DNA of 64,000 bases from Manduca sexta (taxonomy: Eukaryota > Arthropoda > Insecta > Lepidoptera > Sphingidae): the NCBI RefSeq assembly GCF_014839805.1, contig NC_051119.1, forward strand, positions 6,441,245 to 6,505,244, written 5' to 3'. The position numbers and the translations under genes were made by a program. This document shows positions 42,500 through 52,213 of the stretch, piece after piece (positions within the stretch are counted from its first letter, which is position 1; the number at the start of each line of letters is the position of its first letter). The notes under the pieces were generated by a model. That model was given only the letters and a program-made list of their open reading frames with translations. It had not been told where the DNA came from and made no database searches.

Positions 42500-43080
42500 T
42501 ATTTCATTATTCAAATTACAGTTATAGTACAAATAAGTTTATTGGTTCAATGGCAAGGCGTAGTGTACATTTATAGGCAGGTTTAATTTTTAGATGAGGC
42601 AATGATGTTTAATTAAAAAAAAAACATTACTTAGAAGAGAAAACGTGTCGATAAGCTTAAGGCTTAAACACAACAAAAAGCTCGGTGAATTTTACATTTT
42701 CACTGCTGCCTACCCTATTAGGGATAAAGCGTGAGTTAAAGAACCTCGGTACAAGCTAACCTAACAAAATACAAAAATATATCCGCATTAACTCAACGTG
42801 TAGTCACCCTTATTTATAGCCTCCATACAAAGGATGCTTCGAATAAATGCTTTTCCACAACCTCTTGAATTACGAAGGAAGGAAAAATATTTCAAGTAAA
42901 TAGTTCAAAATATTTCAAGTTAAGTAAAAAAATAAATATTTCATTTTGTAATAACCTTATTCAACGGTAATGGTGAACACTTTCGATAAAAAATATTGAA
43001 ACAAAAAAATTAATGGACTTTAAAACCCACTTTTAAGAAAAAATTTACTTCGCTTAAAGGTTTTAAGTTTAAATAATAGT
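42500..43080. other. AT-rich stretch with SINE-F scrap
   Basis: 42685-42740 (cactgctgcctaccctattagg) is a SINE-F 3' remnant. Otherwise unannotated. Confidence 0.5.
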
Positions 43081-43173
43081 AATGTTTAGGCGAATGTTAC
43101 AATATTGAAATAAAACTGTTTTCTGGATTTTATCGCGGTTTTTTTATATTATTACCCGACACTATGGCAGGTC
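43081..43173. mobile_element. FB-E left arm
   Basis: tttaggcgaatgttac, gaaataaaactgttttctgg and attttatcgcggttttttt. The arm is broken after cccgacact. Confidence 0.7.
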
Positions 43174-43187
43174 TTATACCATATGTA

Positions 43188-43514
43188 ATATAATATAATA
43201 ATATCAGCCCTGTATTATATACTGTCCCACTGCTGGGCACGAGCCTCCTCTACTACTGAGAGGGATTAGGCCTTAGTCCACCACGCTGGCCTAGTGCGAA
43301 TTGGTAGACTTAACACACCTTCAAAATTCTTATAGAGAATTTCTCAGGTATGCAGGTTTCCTCACGATGTTTTCCTTCATCGTTAAAGCAAGCGATAATT
43401 CACAAAGAATACACTCATAAGCTTAAAAAGTCAGAGGTGTGTGCCCTTGGGATTTGAACCTGCGGACATTCGTCTCGGCAGTCCGTTTCACACCCAACTA
43501 GGCTATCGCCGCTT
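43188..43514 (-). mobile_element. SINE-A, full length, perfect 14-bp target duplication
   Basis: Flanked by ttataccatatgta (43174-43187 and 43515-43528). The head reads on the minus strand agcggcgatagcctagttgg with B-box ggttcaaatcc, a good polymerase III promoter. The tail is (ataat)n. This is the best-preserved copy and a clear proof that SINE-A is a retroposon. Confidence 0.95.
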
Positions 43515-43528
43515 TTATACCATATGTA

Positions 43529-43765
43529 CGGTGGCTATATTTTTTATAGGTGCACAACAAAGAGACCCTGATGGTAAATGAAGTGGGGTCCAGTAGAATG
43601 TCGACTGACAAGAGATGATTGATTGTCGACACAATTATGCCGGCCTGTTGGAACCAGAATTACCCAGGCTAATCCCGGAACGTGACACATTTACGTGGGC
43701 CATTATGGCGGGTTTTAACACCTTGTGTACGGTAGTCTAGGCGGATACAAATATCCTACCACAAG
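43529..43765 (+). repeat. Rep-C, near full length
   Basis: ggtgcacaacaaagagacc, gaatgtcgactgacaagag, acaattatgccggcctgttgg, gggccattatggcgggtttt, ccttgtgtacggtag and tatcctaccacaagcaaat. Confidence 0.9.
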
Positions 43766-43995
43766 CAAATATTTCCACCCAAAACTTTATTATATCCTAC
43801 AATAATAAACCTTAACCACAATATATTTAACTAACATATTGAAACAAAGATCATACGCCAATCGAAATCACTATAACAACATCCTGAATGTTTGTAACTG
43901 GAAAATGATAAGAGTTTCCAAGAAAATACAGCAAAGTACTTTAGTCTTTGCAAGAGTTTATTTGCTCCGCTGGACAATATGATAACTCGTATATA

Positions 43996-44040
43996 GGGGC
44001 TATTTTGACATTGCGTTACTAAATGAAACCACATACTTGT
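43996..44040 (+). mobile_element. MITE-J left TIR, solitary
   Basis: ggctattttgacattgcgtt then actaaatgaaaccacatac is the family's terminal sequence. A Helitron lies directly after it. Confidence 0.65.
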
Positions 44041-44046
44041 AATATA

Positions 44047-44323
44047 CTAGCTTTTGCTCGCGGCTTCGCCAGCGTGAAGGAGTTTTACGGGATAAAAAAA
44101 AATCCGACTTACTTGATATATATCGTTACATTATGGCCAAATTATACAAAATTATTATAAATTATTGTCTATGTTTTATTCTGATGTATAGCCAACATTA
44201 CTGTAAAGTTTCATCCAAATCAGTTCAGCAGTTTTTTCGTCAAAGAGGAACAGTCATACATACATATGTACACACATACATCCATATATTTCACAAACTT
44301 TCGCATTTATAATAGTAATAAGA
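44047..44323 (-). mobile_element. Lep1-type Helitron-G, complete, antisense
   Basis: On the minus strand it starts TCTTATTACTATTATAAATG after A and ends ctggcgaagccgcgagc then aaaagCTAG before T. Internal ttcatccaaatcagttcagc is antisense of the usual block. Confidence 0.9.
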
Positions 44324-44676
44324 TTTTCACTGAGAAAAAATTGGTAACAAAAGCGGCGATTTGAAATTATGAATTAGTTCAACCACTTGTGTCGGTGAAT
44401 GTACAATATAATGACTAGATAAGTTAGTTACCCAATAGCAAATACAACTAATCGTAAATATCCTAGGTCTTTCAAATACAAAGTTCCAAATGAAATCGTA
44501 CTTGTACTCATAAGAAATTACGAAGACAGGGTAAAATGGCGCATATTACAGGAGGCCAACCAGCACTGGACAAAAATATATATTGATGATAATAATGACT
44601 GATAAGAAATTAGACGTTTAAGTTCATAGCTGAATGTACAATGTAACTACGCCCGGGTACAGAAATAGACAAATCT
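44324..44676. other. Unannotated stretch
   Basis: Nothing recognised. Confidence 0.5.
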
Positions 44677-44831
44677 ATCATCATTTCAGCGGAATCATCT
44701 ACTGCTGGACATAGGCCTCCCCCATTGAGCGCCACAGGGAGCGGTTCTGGGCCGCCCTCATCCATCGGACTCCGGCGACCTTCACCAGGTCGTCGGTCCA
44801 TCTCGTGGGGGGCCTGCCTACGCTGCGTCTA
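44677..44831 (-). pseudogene. RTE-like LINE (family 2) 3' end, antisense
   Basis: The minus strand encodes the same end as 21306-21484 (matching cgccacagggagcggttctg, ctcatccatcggactccgg, tctcgtggggggcctgcc). It contains frame-disrupting differences and starts at the tail (atcatc...). Confidence 0.8.
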
Positions 44832-44929
44832 CTAACAAAGCTATACATATGTTCTGTAACACCTGAAAGACTCAACATTCAACAAAGTTGAACAACACAC
44901 GTTTAAGCATTACTCATCGGTTTTAATAG

Positions 44930-45190
44930 TGCCTTGATTTTTCTTATATTATATAAAAATGAATCCCTATTTCCCTTGGTCACGCCATCACGCGTGAATC
45001 GCTGGACCGATTTCACAAATTTTTTTTGTTGTGTTTGTTATTGTTATAGGAGAAGGATCTTACGAAAGAAAAAAATTAAGGAAGTTAAGCGGAACGTTAG
45101 GAAATTGAAGAAAAGTTAATTTCAGCTATTGACAGAATGCGCGCTGCAAATTCATAGTTAAAACGGGACAACGTCTGTCGGGCCAGCTAG
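44930..45190 (+). mobile_element. Helitron-M, near complete
   Basis: 5' tatataaaaatgaatccc, then ccttggtcacgccatcacgc and gctggaccgatttcac. The 3' end is gggacaacgtctgtcggg then ccagCTAG followed by T, with a gacaacgtctgtc hairpin. Other copies: 56032 and 59719. The small frames inside are incidental. Confidence 0.8.
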
Positions 45191-45191
45191 T

Positions 45192-45352
45192 TCAGGATAA
45201 AAGACCCACTGTCTACTTTTATGGGATAAAAAGGAACCTAAGTGCTAATCCGAGATATAATTTAACTGTAAGCAAAATCTCATCCAAATCCGTTCAGCAG
45301 TTTCTCCGTTTACTCCTAACAAACATCCAAACACACAAACTTGATATTAGGT
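45192..45352 (-). mobile_element. Helitron-H/G body lacking its 3' hairpin
   Basis: ttcaggataaaagacccact, gggataaaaaggaacctaag and catccaaatccgttcagcag. It begins exactly at the end of the Helitron-M CTAG. Confidence 0.7.
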
Positions 45353-46081
45353 GATTAATACACCGAATAAACGTAATCTGCACTATTGATCCAATATTGG
45401 CTCAAAATATATCGAAAAATGTTAACCGTATGGGGCATACACAAATTGGGCACTGGCCGTCAAATTAACATATTGATAGGAAGTGAAGTGGGCCCGGGTC
45501 GAGTCGACCACAATGACACTAGGCGCTTCGTTAACCTGCATGCGGCAATGAAGTTTCGAGACCGTCGGGTCGTTTTCGACTCATTTAACCCTTACAACTG
45601 CTTCCTTTTCGACTATTGTTCAAATATTCTATAAAATGTTTGGGTATTTATAAAAGAAACAAACTAATGCGGATTAATTGGATAAGAAATAAATGACAGG
45701 TTATTTTTAAGTTAGCACTTCTAATTTTTATGTAATTTTCGAATTGTTTTTATAAAATTAAAAGACTTCATTCCATTTGACATGTAACAATGAAATGAAA
45801 TTCACTCAATAAATTATAGACTGTTATAAAATAAACAGTATTTTAAAGGTATTAAGTACTATAATTAAAACATCTGACAATAAATCATTATCATTATTTT
45901 GGCAGTGTTATTGTATCCATCTAAATAATAGAGACTCTACATATTAATTAAATTGAAATTGTTTAATCGCTTCGTTTCAAATGGACACTTCACTGTAGTT
46001 CGCATTTCATTGCAATTACTAATGTATATTTTGTTCTATAATTTTTGGTTATTAAAACTTATCACTGATGACATCAACCAT
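45353..46081. other. Unannotated stretch with an 82-codon open frame
   Basis: 45386-45634 is open, with a less AT-rich centre (gaagtgggcccgggtcgag, tttcgagaccgtcgggtcg). No domain is recognised, and the start lies within AT-rich DNA. Possibly a conserved noncoding patch. The rest is AT-rich. Confidence 0.4.
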
Positions 46082-46258
46082 TGTTTTATTGCTTTGAATG
46101 ACGAGACGAGCTTGCCGTTCGCCTGATGGTAAGCGATACCACAGCCCATAAACAGTAGAGACACCATCCAACACCTTGAATTACAAAGTATTGTATTACC
46201 TAAGACGTGAGATGTTAAGTCTTCTTATGGCCAGTAATTACACTGTCTATACTGACAA
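46082..46258 (-). mobile_element. Rep-B, 5'-truncated, antisense
   Basis: ttttattgctttgaatgacg, cgagcttgccgttcgcctg, agcccataaacagtagag, ttacctaagacgtgagatg. A small deletion removed the tggtattccact block. Confidence 0.85.
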
Positions 46259-46490
46259 TCCTTTTATCATTAAAATATCTGTAAGTTTCATCATTCCTTA
46301 GTAAGCCATAAATTTCCTAAACACTTCTTCGAGGCACAAAAGAATCCATCTTTCTGCCCCATTTCAGAAATGTTTTGAAACTCTCATACGTTCCAAGTTT
46401 AAAAACTTCGAGAAATATCGCACGGCATATTAATCATATGCATAAAGCTGAAATAATTAATTTAAAAAGCAGAAACGGAACGCAACTTAC

Positions 46491-46658
46491 CATGTCACAC
46501 GCACACACACAATCACATACACTTCACTATTAATCCGTAAACACGCATTTGACACTTTTACCGCAAAATTCCAATTTCAAAACGCACTCTCGTTCGAAAA
46601 TTGGCGATACAGCGTTCGGGGCGACACGTGCGTACGCCACGACGTTCGGCGGGCGACT
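46491..46658 (-). other. Candidate first exon ending in ATG|GTAAGT
   Basis: On the minus strand 168 bases run from a predicted start site (46658) to an ATG (46493-46491) directly followed by GTAAGT (46490-46485), a strong splice donor. The sequence is CpG-rich at its 5' end, unlike surrounding DNA, and matches no repeat family in the window. Two upstream ATGs (about 46548 and 46518, by sequence position) lead to short upstream frames that stop before the exon end. The final ATG would be the first codon, with coding continuing in an unseen exon further left. If the donor is not used the ATG frame closes after 19 codons. No protein can be named. Confidence 0.4.
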
Positions 46659-46665
46659 GAGAGGA
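46625..46665 (-). promoter_or_regulatory. Candidate Inr + DPE core promoter
   Basis: Minus strand: TCAGT (46660-46656), the arthropod initiator, with A at +1 = 46658. GCACGTG lies at +28 to +34 (46631-46625), matching the downstream promoter element consensus RGWCGTG at 6 of 7 and at the required distance. A weak TAAAAG lies near -30. The stretch is rich in CG. Confidence 0.45.
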
Positions 46666-47210
46666 ACGCCTAGTTGGATGCGTTCTTTTAGCTGTGCATT
46701 TTGCAGCTTTTTTCAGGATGCCGTGAATCACGTAAGCTGGAATTTGCATTCCTCAGTCAAAGTGACACTGTCGCTAGAAGAAAGAGGAATCGGAATTCGT
46801 TGAATTTGTTGCGAGATCGCGTTTTAAGTCTGGGGAATTCGCATTGTAAATTAAGTCGCAAATCGCTATATAAAAGGTTGATAATTCTTCGTATTCGGGG
46901 GTAGCCAGAAGTTTTATTCCGCATATTACATATTGTATCCCGTATCATATGGGATGAACCAATGGCGGACACAATTCGACAGTCGGCACTAAAGATTCTA
47001 AATATCACTCAATCCAACAGTAATAAGTGTCAATCTAATTCAAGACAGAATTTTGATAGTTAAATATCTGTCGCAAACATTCCATGTAACTTAAGTTATT
47101 AATTCATTTATCGTTCAATTCCATTCAATTTTTCTATCGATTCAATGATCGTTGAACTAATAAATTTCGCATAAAATAACCACTAAAAATTTAAATCGAA
47201 ATCAATTTAC
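46666..47210. other. Region upstream of the candidate promoter
   Basis: Mixed composition with no repeat copies. A plus-strand TATATAAAAG (46868-46877) resembles a TATA box but has no initiator at the right distance. Confidence 0.4.
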
Positions 47211-47392
47211 AGCCGTTTTAATAAACGATCCCAATCTCTATCTTCAATCCGATTCCGAGAATTAACGAATCAAAGTTACTCATTTGTAAGCGTGTCAAAA
47301 AAACTTTGCTCTGATTAGTCCATTGTTGAGATAGATTAAAGAACGTGATTGGGATTGTGTTGAACACGCGGTTATTAGTTTGAGAGCTACGA
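47211..47392 (+). mobile_element. MITE-K copy
   Basis: cagccgttttaataaacgat, ttcaatccgattccgagaat, gctctgattagtccattg and gtgattgggattgtg. The right end is mutated. Confidence 0.8.
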
Positions 47393-47439
47393 AGCCATAG
47401 AAGGATAAATGAGAAATCTATACACATAACATATAAGAA

Positions 47440-47760
47440 GCGGCGATAGCGTAGTTGGTTGTGGAACGGACTGCCGAGACGAATGTCCGCAGGTTCAAAT
47501 CCCAAGGGCACACACGTCTGACGTTTCTAAAAAAATATGTGTGTATTCTTTGTGAATTATCGCTTGCTGTAACGGTCAAGGGAAACATCGTGAGGAAACC
47601 TGCATACCTGAGAAGTTCTCTATAGGAATTTAGAGGGTGTGTGAAGTCTACCAATCCGCACTAGGCCAGCGTGGTGGACTAAGGCCTAATCCCTCTCAGT
47701 AGTAGAGGAGGCCCGTGCTCAGCAGTGGGCAAGTATATAATACAGGGCTGATATTATTAT
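47440..47760 (+). mobile_element. SINE-A, full length
   Basis: gcggcgatagcgtagttgg, gtccgcaggttcaaatccc (consensus B-box) and complete body to gggctgatattattat. With 43188 it is the best copy, and its promoter boxes look functional. Confidence 0.95.
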
Positions 47761-47872
47761 ACAGGCATAGCTTAGTGCGGACATCGTTTGTAATTCTTAT
47801 AAGAAGTGTATTTTTTTGGAAAATAAAGTTACTTCTTATTAATGTATTTCTTATAAGTTATAATATGATAAT

Positions 47873-47908
47873 AATATAATATCAGCCCTGTATTATATGC
47901 CTGTATAG
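47873..47908 (-). repeat. SINE-A terminal scrap, inverted
   Basis: aatatcagccctgtattatatgcctgtatag. It mirrors the tail of the SINE-A that ends at 47760, including the adjoining tacaggcata. Confidence 0.75.
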
Positions 47909-48512
47909 TGGTCATTAAAAACAAAGTTAAAAGAAATAGTAATACATAACGCAAATAAAATGAAAAACAAAAACAATAAAAATTCTAACACAAATAAGGA
48001 ATTATACAGAAATTTAAAACTTAAAGCACAGTTGAAAAATGCTGGAATATTTATAGTGTAATACATTATATATTTACACAACCTGCTTTTGCCGCTGGTG
48101 GTTAAATCGAACTCTACACCATTGCAATTAAACTCTACCTCGATAGAGCCATCGAATTTGAATCAGTTGACAGTGTAAATAAAGTTCAAGTTGGCTTCGT
48201 TAATTTTGTGTGTGTTTAGGTGTCCGTTCATGCTTCAAGTGGCATGTTAAGACTTAGTTACGTTAGACGATGCTGAGTTGACATTATCACGCCTGTATCT
48301 TGTAGGGTAGGCAGAAGTGTGAGTTGTGCCTGTTTTTGTTTTCTACAAGAGAGCAATGCAATAAACCTTGGTTTACGGGTTTTAACACTTATGATACTTA
48401 ATTTGGTATTATTTTACACGTACAATACCAGGTATTTTTTTTTTATTTCATGTCCATGTTGTTCAGTACGTCCGCTTCAGCGGGTATTCACTATCTATTC
48501 ACAATATCAAAA
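47909..48512. other. Unannotated AT-rich stretch with SINE-F scrap
   Basis: 48280-48330 (cacgcctgtatcttgtaggg) is an antisense SINE-F remnant. The rest is unannotated. Confidence 0.45.
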
Positions 48513-48692
48513 TAATACCAGACGTGTATTATATACTGTCCCACTGCTGGGCATGAGCCTCCTCTACTACTGAGAGGAATTAGAGTTTAGTCCACCACGT
48601 TGGCCTAGTGCGCATTGGCAGACTTCAGATATCTTAGAAATTCTAATGCAGAATTCTTAGGTTTGTAAGTGTCGTTCCGATGTATTCATGTT
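48513..48692 (-). mobile_element. SINE-A 3' half, antisense
   Basis: gtattatatactgtcccact, ctcctctactactgagagg, tagtccaccacgttggcc; the match ends near gtgtcgttccgatg. Confidence 0.85.
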
Positions 48693-48707
48693 TTTCTTCT
48701 TCTTTAA

Positions 48708-48888
48708 ACTAGATTTAGCTCACAGCTTCGCCCGCGGAAAGCTTACTGGGATAAAAATTAACATTCCCAGGATCTTAAACTATCTCAATACGAAATTTCA
48801 TAAGAATCCGTTTAGTAGATTTTGTTAAAATCGATAACATACAGACAGACAGAAACAAGGGCTTGGTTTTATATGTAAGATAATATAA
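48708..48888 (-). mobile_element. Helitron-H, antisense
   Basis: Starts CTAGatttagctcacagc and cttcgcccgcgg (3' hairpin end), then aacattcccaggatcttaaac, tatctcaatacgaaatttc and a cagacagacagaaac block. Confidence 0.75.
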
Positions 48889-49214
48889 TTGCATTTAATG
48901 AATGATGCATATAATAAAATACAACTCAAACCTTAAAATAACAATTATTCCTGTTGCAAACAAATCCTCACCAACTGTCGTTTTTCAATGTGAATTAATT
49001 TAATTTTCATAAGTGCTATTTTCAGCTGCGTAATAAATATAATCTGTATGGTCATTTAGAACTATTACCGCTCGTTATTACTGGAATTAGTTTTTGTAAT
49101 TTGTAATCTAATTGCTGGGAGGCAATTTGAGTCTCACCTGCTGAGAATGCCGCTTAGATTGTATGTTTGTATGTCATAATACTAAATATTAGAAAAAATC
49201 TCGGGTAACAATGC
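48889..49214. other. Unannotated AT-rich stretch
   Basis: No recognised feature. Confidence 0.5.
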
Positions 49215-49285
49215 TACACATAGACAAAGTGTACCATTTCTGCCTCTGTCTACTCCTTCGGTGATTAAAGGCGTGAGTATGTACA
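49215..49285 (+). repeat. SINE-F 3' fragment
   Basis: gtgtaccatttctgcctctg and tactccttcggtgattaaag. Confidence 0.6.
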
Positions 49286-49314
49286 AAACAGTCTTGTGTT
49301 CGGTAAATAGGCAA

Positions 49315-49415
49315 GTGGAAGATATTTGTATTCGTTCGGATAGCGATCATTGATAACAAGCCTGTCATTGGTTCTACGTAAATGTGTCGCGTTTTAGGAT
49401 CAGTCTGTATACAGG
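49315..49415 (-). repeat. Rep-C fragment, antisense
   Basis: gttcggatagcgatcat, gttctacgtaaatgtgtcgcg and ttaggatcagtctgtata. It abuts MITE-J at 49416. Confidence 0.7.
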
Positions 49416-49785
49416 GTCATTTTGCGTTACTAAATGAAATCGCATGCATATCTTCTAAAAAATAGAACTTAACAATAAATTACTAGAACTGTAGATGTAA
49501 AATATAAAAAGTTTAAGCTTTGAACAAAATAAATATTCATAAAAATAATTTTAATTTTACACGCCCTAATGGCACTACTACTACTCTAAGAGAATTCATC
49601 GTAGCGACAACATTATACCAGTCAGAAATGTACTCACGCACACATATTCGCACTAAATTACAAAATGATCGAAACATGAGAAAAGTAAAACTGAAATTTT
49701 ATAAATGAGTTTGTCACTGTATTAGCAGAAGTAAAGTTGGGTATGCGGTTTAATTTATTAACGCAATGTTAAAATGTCTCTTTAT
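49416..49785 (+). mobile_element. MITE-J, both TIRs
   Basis: Left cagggtcattttgcgttac; right gcaatgttaaaatgtctc; internal blocks as at 2325 and 33778. The 62-codon frame is incidental. Confidence 0.8.
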
Positions 49786-50017
49786 TTGATTTCAAACAGG
49801 CCAACATATCAGATAGACTAGTTCCATAGTCATTATCTTTGGGTTGAAAACGAAAGCAGGGCGCAACATCTAGTTCAGTGTTAATTGCACAAAGTCCTTT
49901 ATTACTTCGTGTTCCTTGTAATTATAATTTGTGTGATGTAAAACAACCGAATATTATCTTAATTTGATAGAAGAACAATTTTACGCCAAATACGCAACAT
50001 CGAGTAATATTAACTAC
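49786..50017. other. Unannotated stretch
   Basis: 49860-49875 (ggcgcaacatctagtt) resembles a Helitron end. Nothing more can be claimed. Confidence 0.35.
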
Positions 50018-50245
50018 GATGATTTCTTATGTTTACGCGAATGAATTGAAATAAAACGAATTTGAAATGAAATGAAATGATTTATTTGAATCTGTAAAAT
50101 GTTATACATTATTTAGATTCCGTCAATATTAACTCTACCACCAGTTCGGAAAGCAGTTTTCACCAGAGAAGAACGGGCAAGAAACTCTGGAATTTACGGA
50201 CTTTATCGCGGTTTTTTTATTATAATTTTCTCTGTCGTGACCATG
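50018..50245. mobile_element. FB-E left arm interrupted by Rep-N
   Basis: gatttcttatgtttacgcgaa and gaaataaaacgaattt, then the insertion, then aatttacggactttatcgcgg and ataattttctctgtcgtgacc. The right arm is absent. Rep-C follows directly. Confidence 0.7.
50064..50189 (+). repeat. Rep-N insertion (lepidopteran repeat) with 6-bp flanks
   Basis: Contains accaccagttcggaaagcag and gaagaacgggcaagaaactc, a block I recognise as a very common lepidopteran interspersed repeat. Flanked by gaattt (50058-50063 and 50190-50195). Confidence 0.7.
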
Positions 50246-50520
50246 ATATTGTAATATTTTTAACAGCCACGGCAAGGTACCCCACTGCACCTGATGGTAA
50301 ATGGAGTAGGTTCCAAAAGAATGTTGACTGACGAGAGATGATTGCCCGTCGACAGTCGACACAATTATGCCGGCATGTTGAAACCGGATATACAAAGGCT
50401 GATCCCGGAACGCGACACACTTGGGCCGTTATGGTGGGTTTTAACACCCTGTGTACGGTGGTCGCTATCCGGACGGATATAAAATATATCCAACCACCAG
50501 CAAAATATGTCGAAACACCT
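50246..50520 (+). repeat. Rep-C, full length
   Basis: gtaccccactgcacctgatg, atgttgactgacgagagatg, cgtcgacagtcgacacaatt, atgccggcatgttgaaacc, acggtggtcgctatccggac and tatatccaaccaccagcaaa. Best copy for family structure. Confidence 0.9.
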
Positions 50521-51289
50521 TTCATCTGCTTTAGAAAAGGTTTACTAGTTTTAATATATGTTATAAAATCTCAATTCAGCGCTTACATGAAAAATGAAAA
50601 TCTTTTACTACCTCTCACGTTAAAAGTTTATTCTCAGCACAATTAACTTTAGTTTTACAATTCCACTTTGAATGAACGTTTCGAATTGCTGTAAAAGTTT
50701 GTAAAGTCGTTTATAATTGATTACTTTCGGCGAATTTTATTAAAATAATTTTATTACAAGTTGGTCGTTAGCGTTGGTTATTAACATACTGACTTTACAT
50801 ATAGGAGGGTAGGTAGAGAGGTTAAGAAAACACTTTTTCTTTTGTATTTTTTTTTATAATTGTTAGGACGTAGGTAGAGACTAGAGAAGTTAAGAGATTT
50901 TTTTCGTTTATATTTATATTTTTATAATTCTGTGGAGGAACGCTGTGTTTCTTATAAATCCTCATTTAGACGGATCAATTATTGCTAGCAGTAATAGTTT
51001 TTTGAATATTTCTCAAAAGGCTCGTATATAGTTATGGAGCCCTATTCTGTCTAGGGGGTTAATTCCATCTTTTTGCAATTCTAATCAAAGGACAAATTTG
51101 AAAGTAATTTAAAAGTGTTTAAATTTCAAAATGACGGATTTGCCCATGTTGACGATATATGAACCCTTGACTATAAGTCAACGCGGGCGAGTATTGACTC
51201 CTCATTGCGTATGATCGGACGAGGTTACTTATTCAACAATAATTTCACGTAAATTCGCTAGCAATAATTGATTTGTCTGAATGAGGCTT
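50521..51289. other. Unannotated stretch with a weak tandem duplication
   Basis: gtaggtagagaggttaag (50807) and gtaggtagagactagagaag (50870) head two similar T-rich segments. Otherwise nothing is recognised. Confidence 0.45.
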
Positions 51290-51456
51290 AACAGCCGTTT
51301 TCAATAAACAATCCCAATATCAATCTTAATTTCGATTCTGAGAATGAACCAATCAAAATAACACATTTGTAAGCATGTCAAAAATACTTTGTTCTGATTG
51401 GTCTATTATTATAGATCGAAAAAAAGCGATTGGGATTGTTTATTGAAAATGGCGGT
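51290..51456 (+). mobile_element. MITE-K, both TIRs
   Basis: Left ccgttttcaataaacaatcc; right gattgggattgtttattg plus aaaatggcgg. The two ends are inverted repeats of about 25 bp. Non-coding. Confidence 0.85.
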
Positions 51457-51844
51457 AAGTCCCTATTATAATTAGATTTACCATCACGTTTAATCTACAC
51501 ACTATACTATCTAGCATAGTGACTACGTACTTAATACTGATAATAAAATAATGCTACACATAAAAAGTAGATTTTAAATGTTCGTCCGCATTTCACGTCA
51601 AAGTTACTTATTAGATACAAAATGTAATTACTGAAAAATATGAAGCTTTACTTTGTATAATATATAAAGTTTGTTTATAGTATATTATTTTATGAAAATC
51701 TACTCATGAAATCAAAAGTTATTCATTTTTTAAAATTAAGTTACAAATCTCGCATGACGACGTTGCGCGGCGCCTTAGTGTCGCACGTGTTCTATTCCGG
51801 GCAGGTATATCGGGAGGCACAATAAGCAAAAATATGTTTAGGTT
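51457..51844. other. Unannotated AT-rich stretch
   Basis: 51755-51780 is a small CpG patch (gacgacgttgcgcggcgcc), probably part of the element ending at 51869. Confidence 0.4.
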
Positions 51845-51869
51845 CACGCAGACGAAGTTAAGGGCGCAA
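51845..51869 (+). mobile_element. Helitron-like 3' end
   Basis: cacgcagacgaagttaaggg then gcaaCTAG|T resembles a worn Helitron hairpin end. The 5' boundary was not found. Confidence 0.4.
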
Positions 51870-51909
51870 CTAGTTGAGAAATAATATTTACTGACTGTCA
51901 ATAGAGAAC

Positions 51910-52213
51910 AGTGGTGGCAGGTCTCTCATATGTGAGAGTCCGCCTGGGTAGTTACCACCGCAATGTCTATTTCTGCCGCCAAGCAGCAGTGGTTAGTCAC
52001 TGTTGTGTTCCAGTTTGAAGTACATTGTAGCCAGTGTAACTACTGGACATAATAAGACTTAACATCTCATGTCTCAGTATGGCGAGTGCAGTGGAATACC
52101 AAACAATACTTTGTGATTTTTGGTGTTGGATGGTGTTTCTACTGTTTATGGTCGGTCGTATCGCTTACCATCAGACGAACGGTAAGCTCGTCTATTCAAA
52201 GCAATAAAAAAGT
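51910..52213 (+). mobile_element. Rep-B, full length with A-rich tail
   Basis: gtggcaggtctctcatatgtg, gttaccaccgcaatgtc, tgttgtgttccagtttgaag, atgtctcagtatggcgag, ctgtttatggtcggtcg, and tattcaaagcaataaaaaag. Confidence 0.9.

Noticed and set aside
45386..45634. 82-codon plus-strand open frame with a GC-richer centre
   Set aside because: No family recognised. The start lies in AT-rich sequence and no supporting signal was found. Mentioned only as an unannotated stretch.
46444..46490. 43-nt mini-intron (GTAAGT to TTTCAG) after the candidate first exon
   Set aside because: Shorter than usual insect introns, and joining it puts a stop codon a few codons after the ATG.
46868..46877. Plus-strand TATATAAAAG as a TATA box
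   Set aside because: No initiator at the right distance, and such motifs are frequent in AT-rich DNA.
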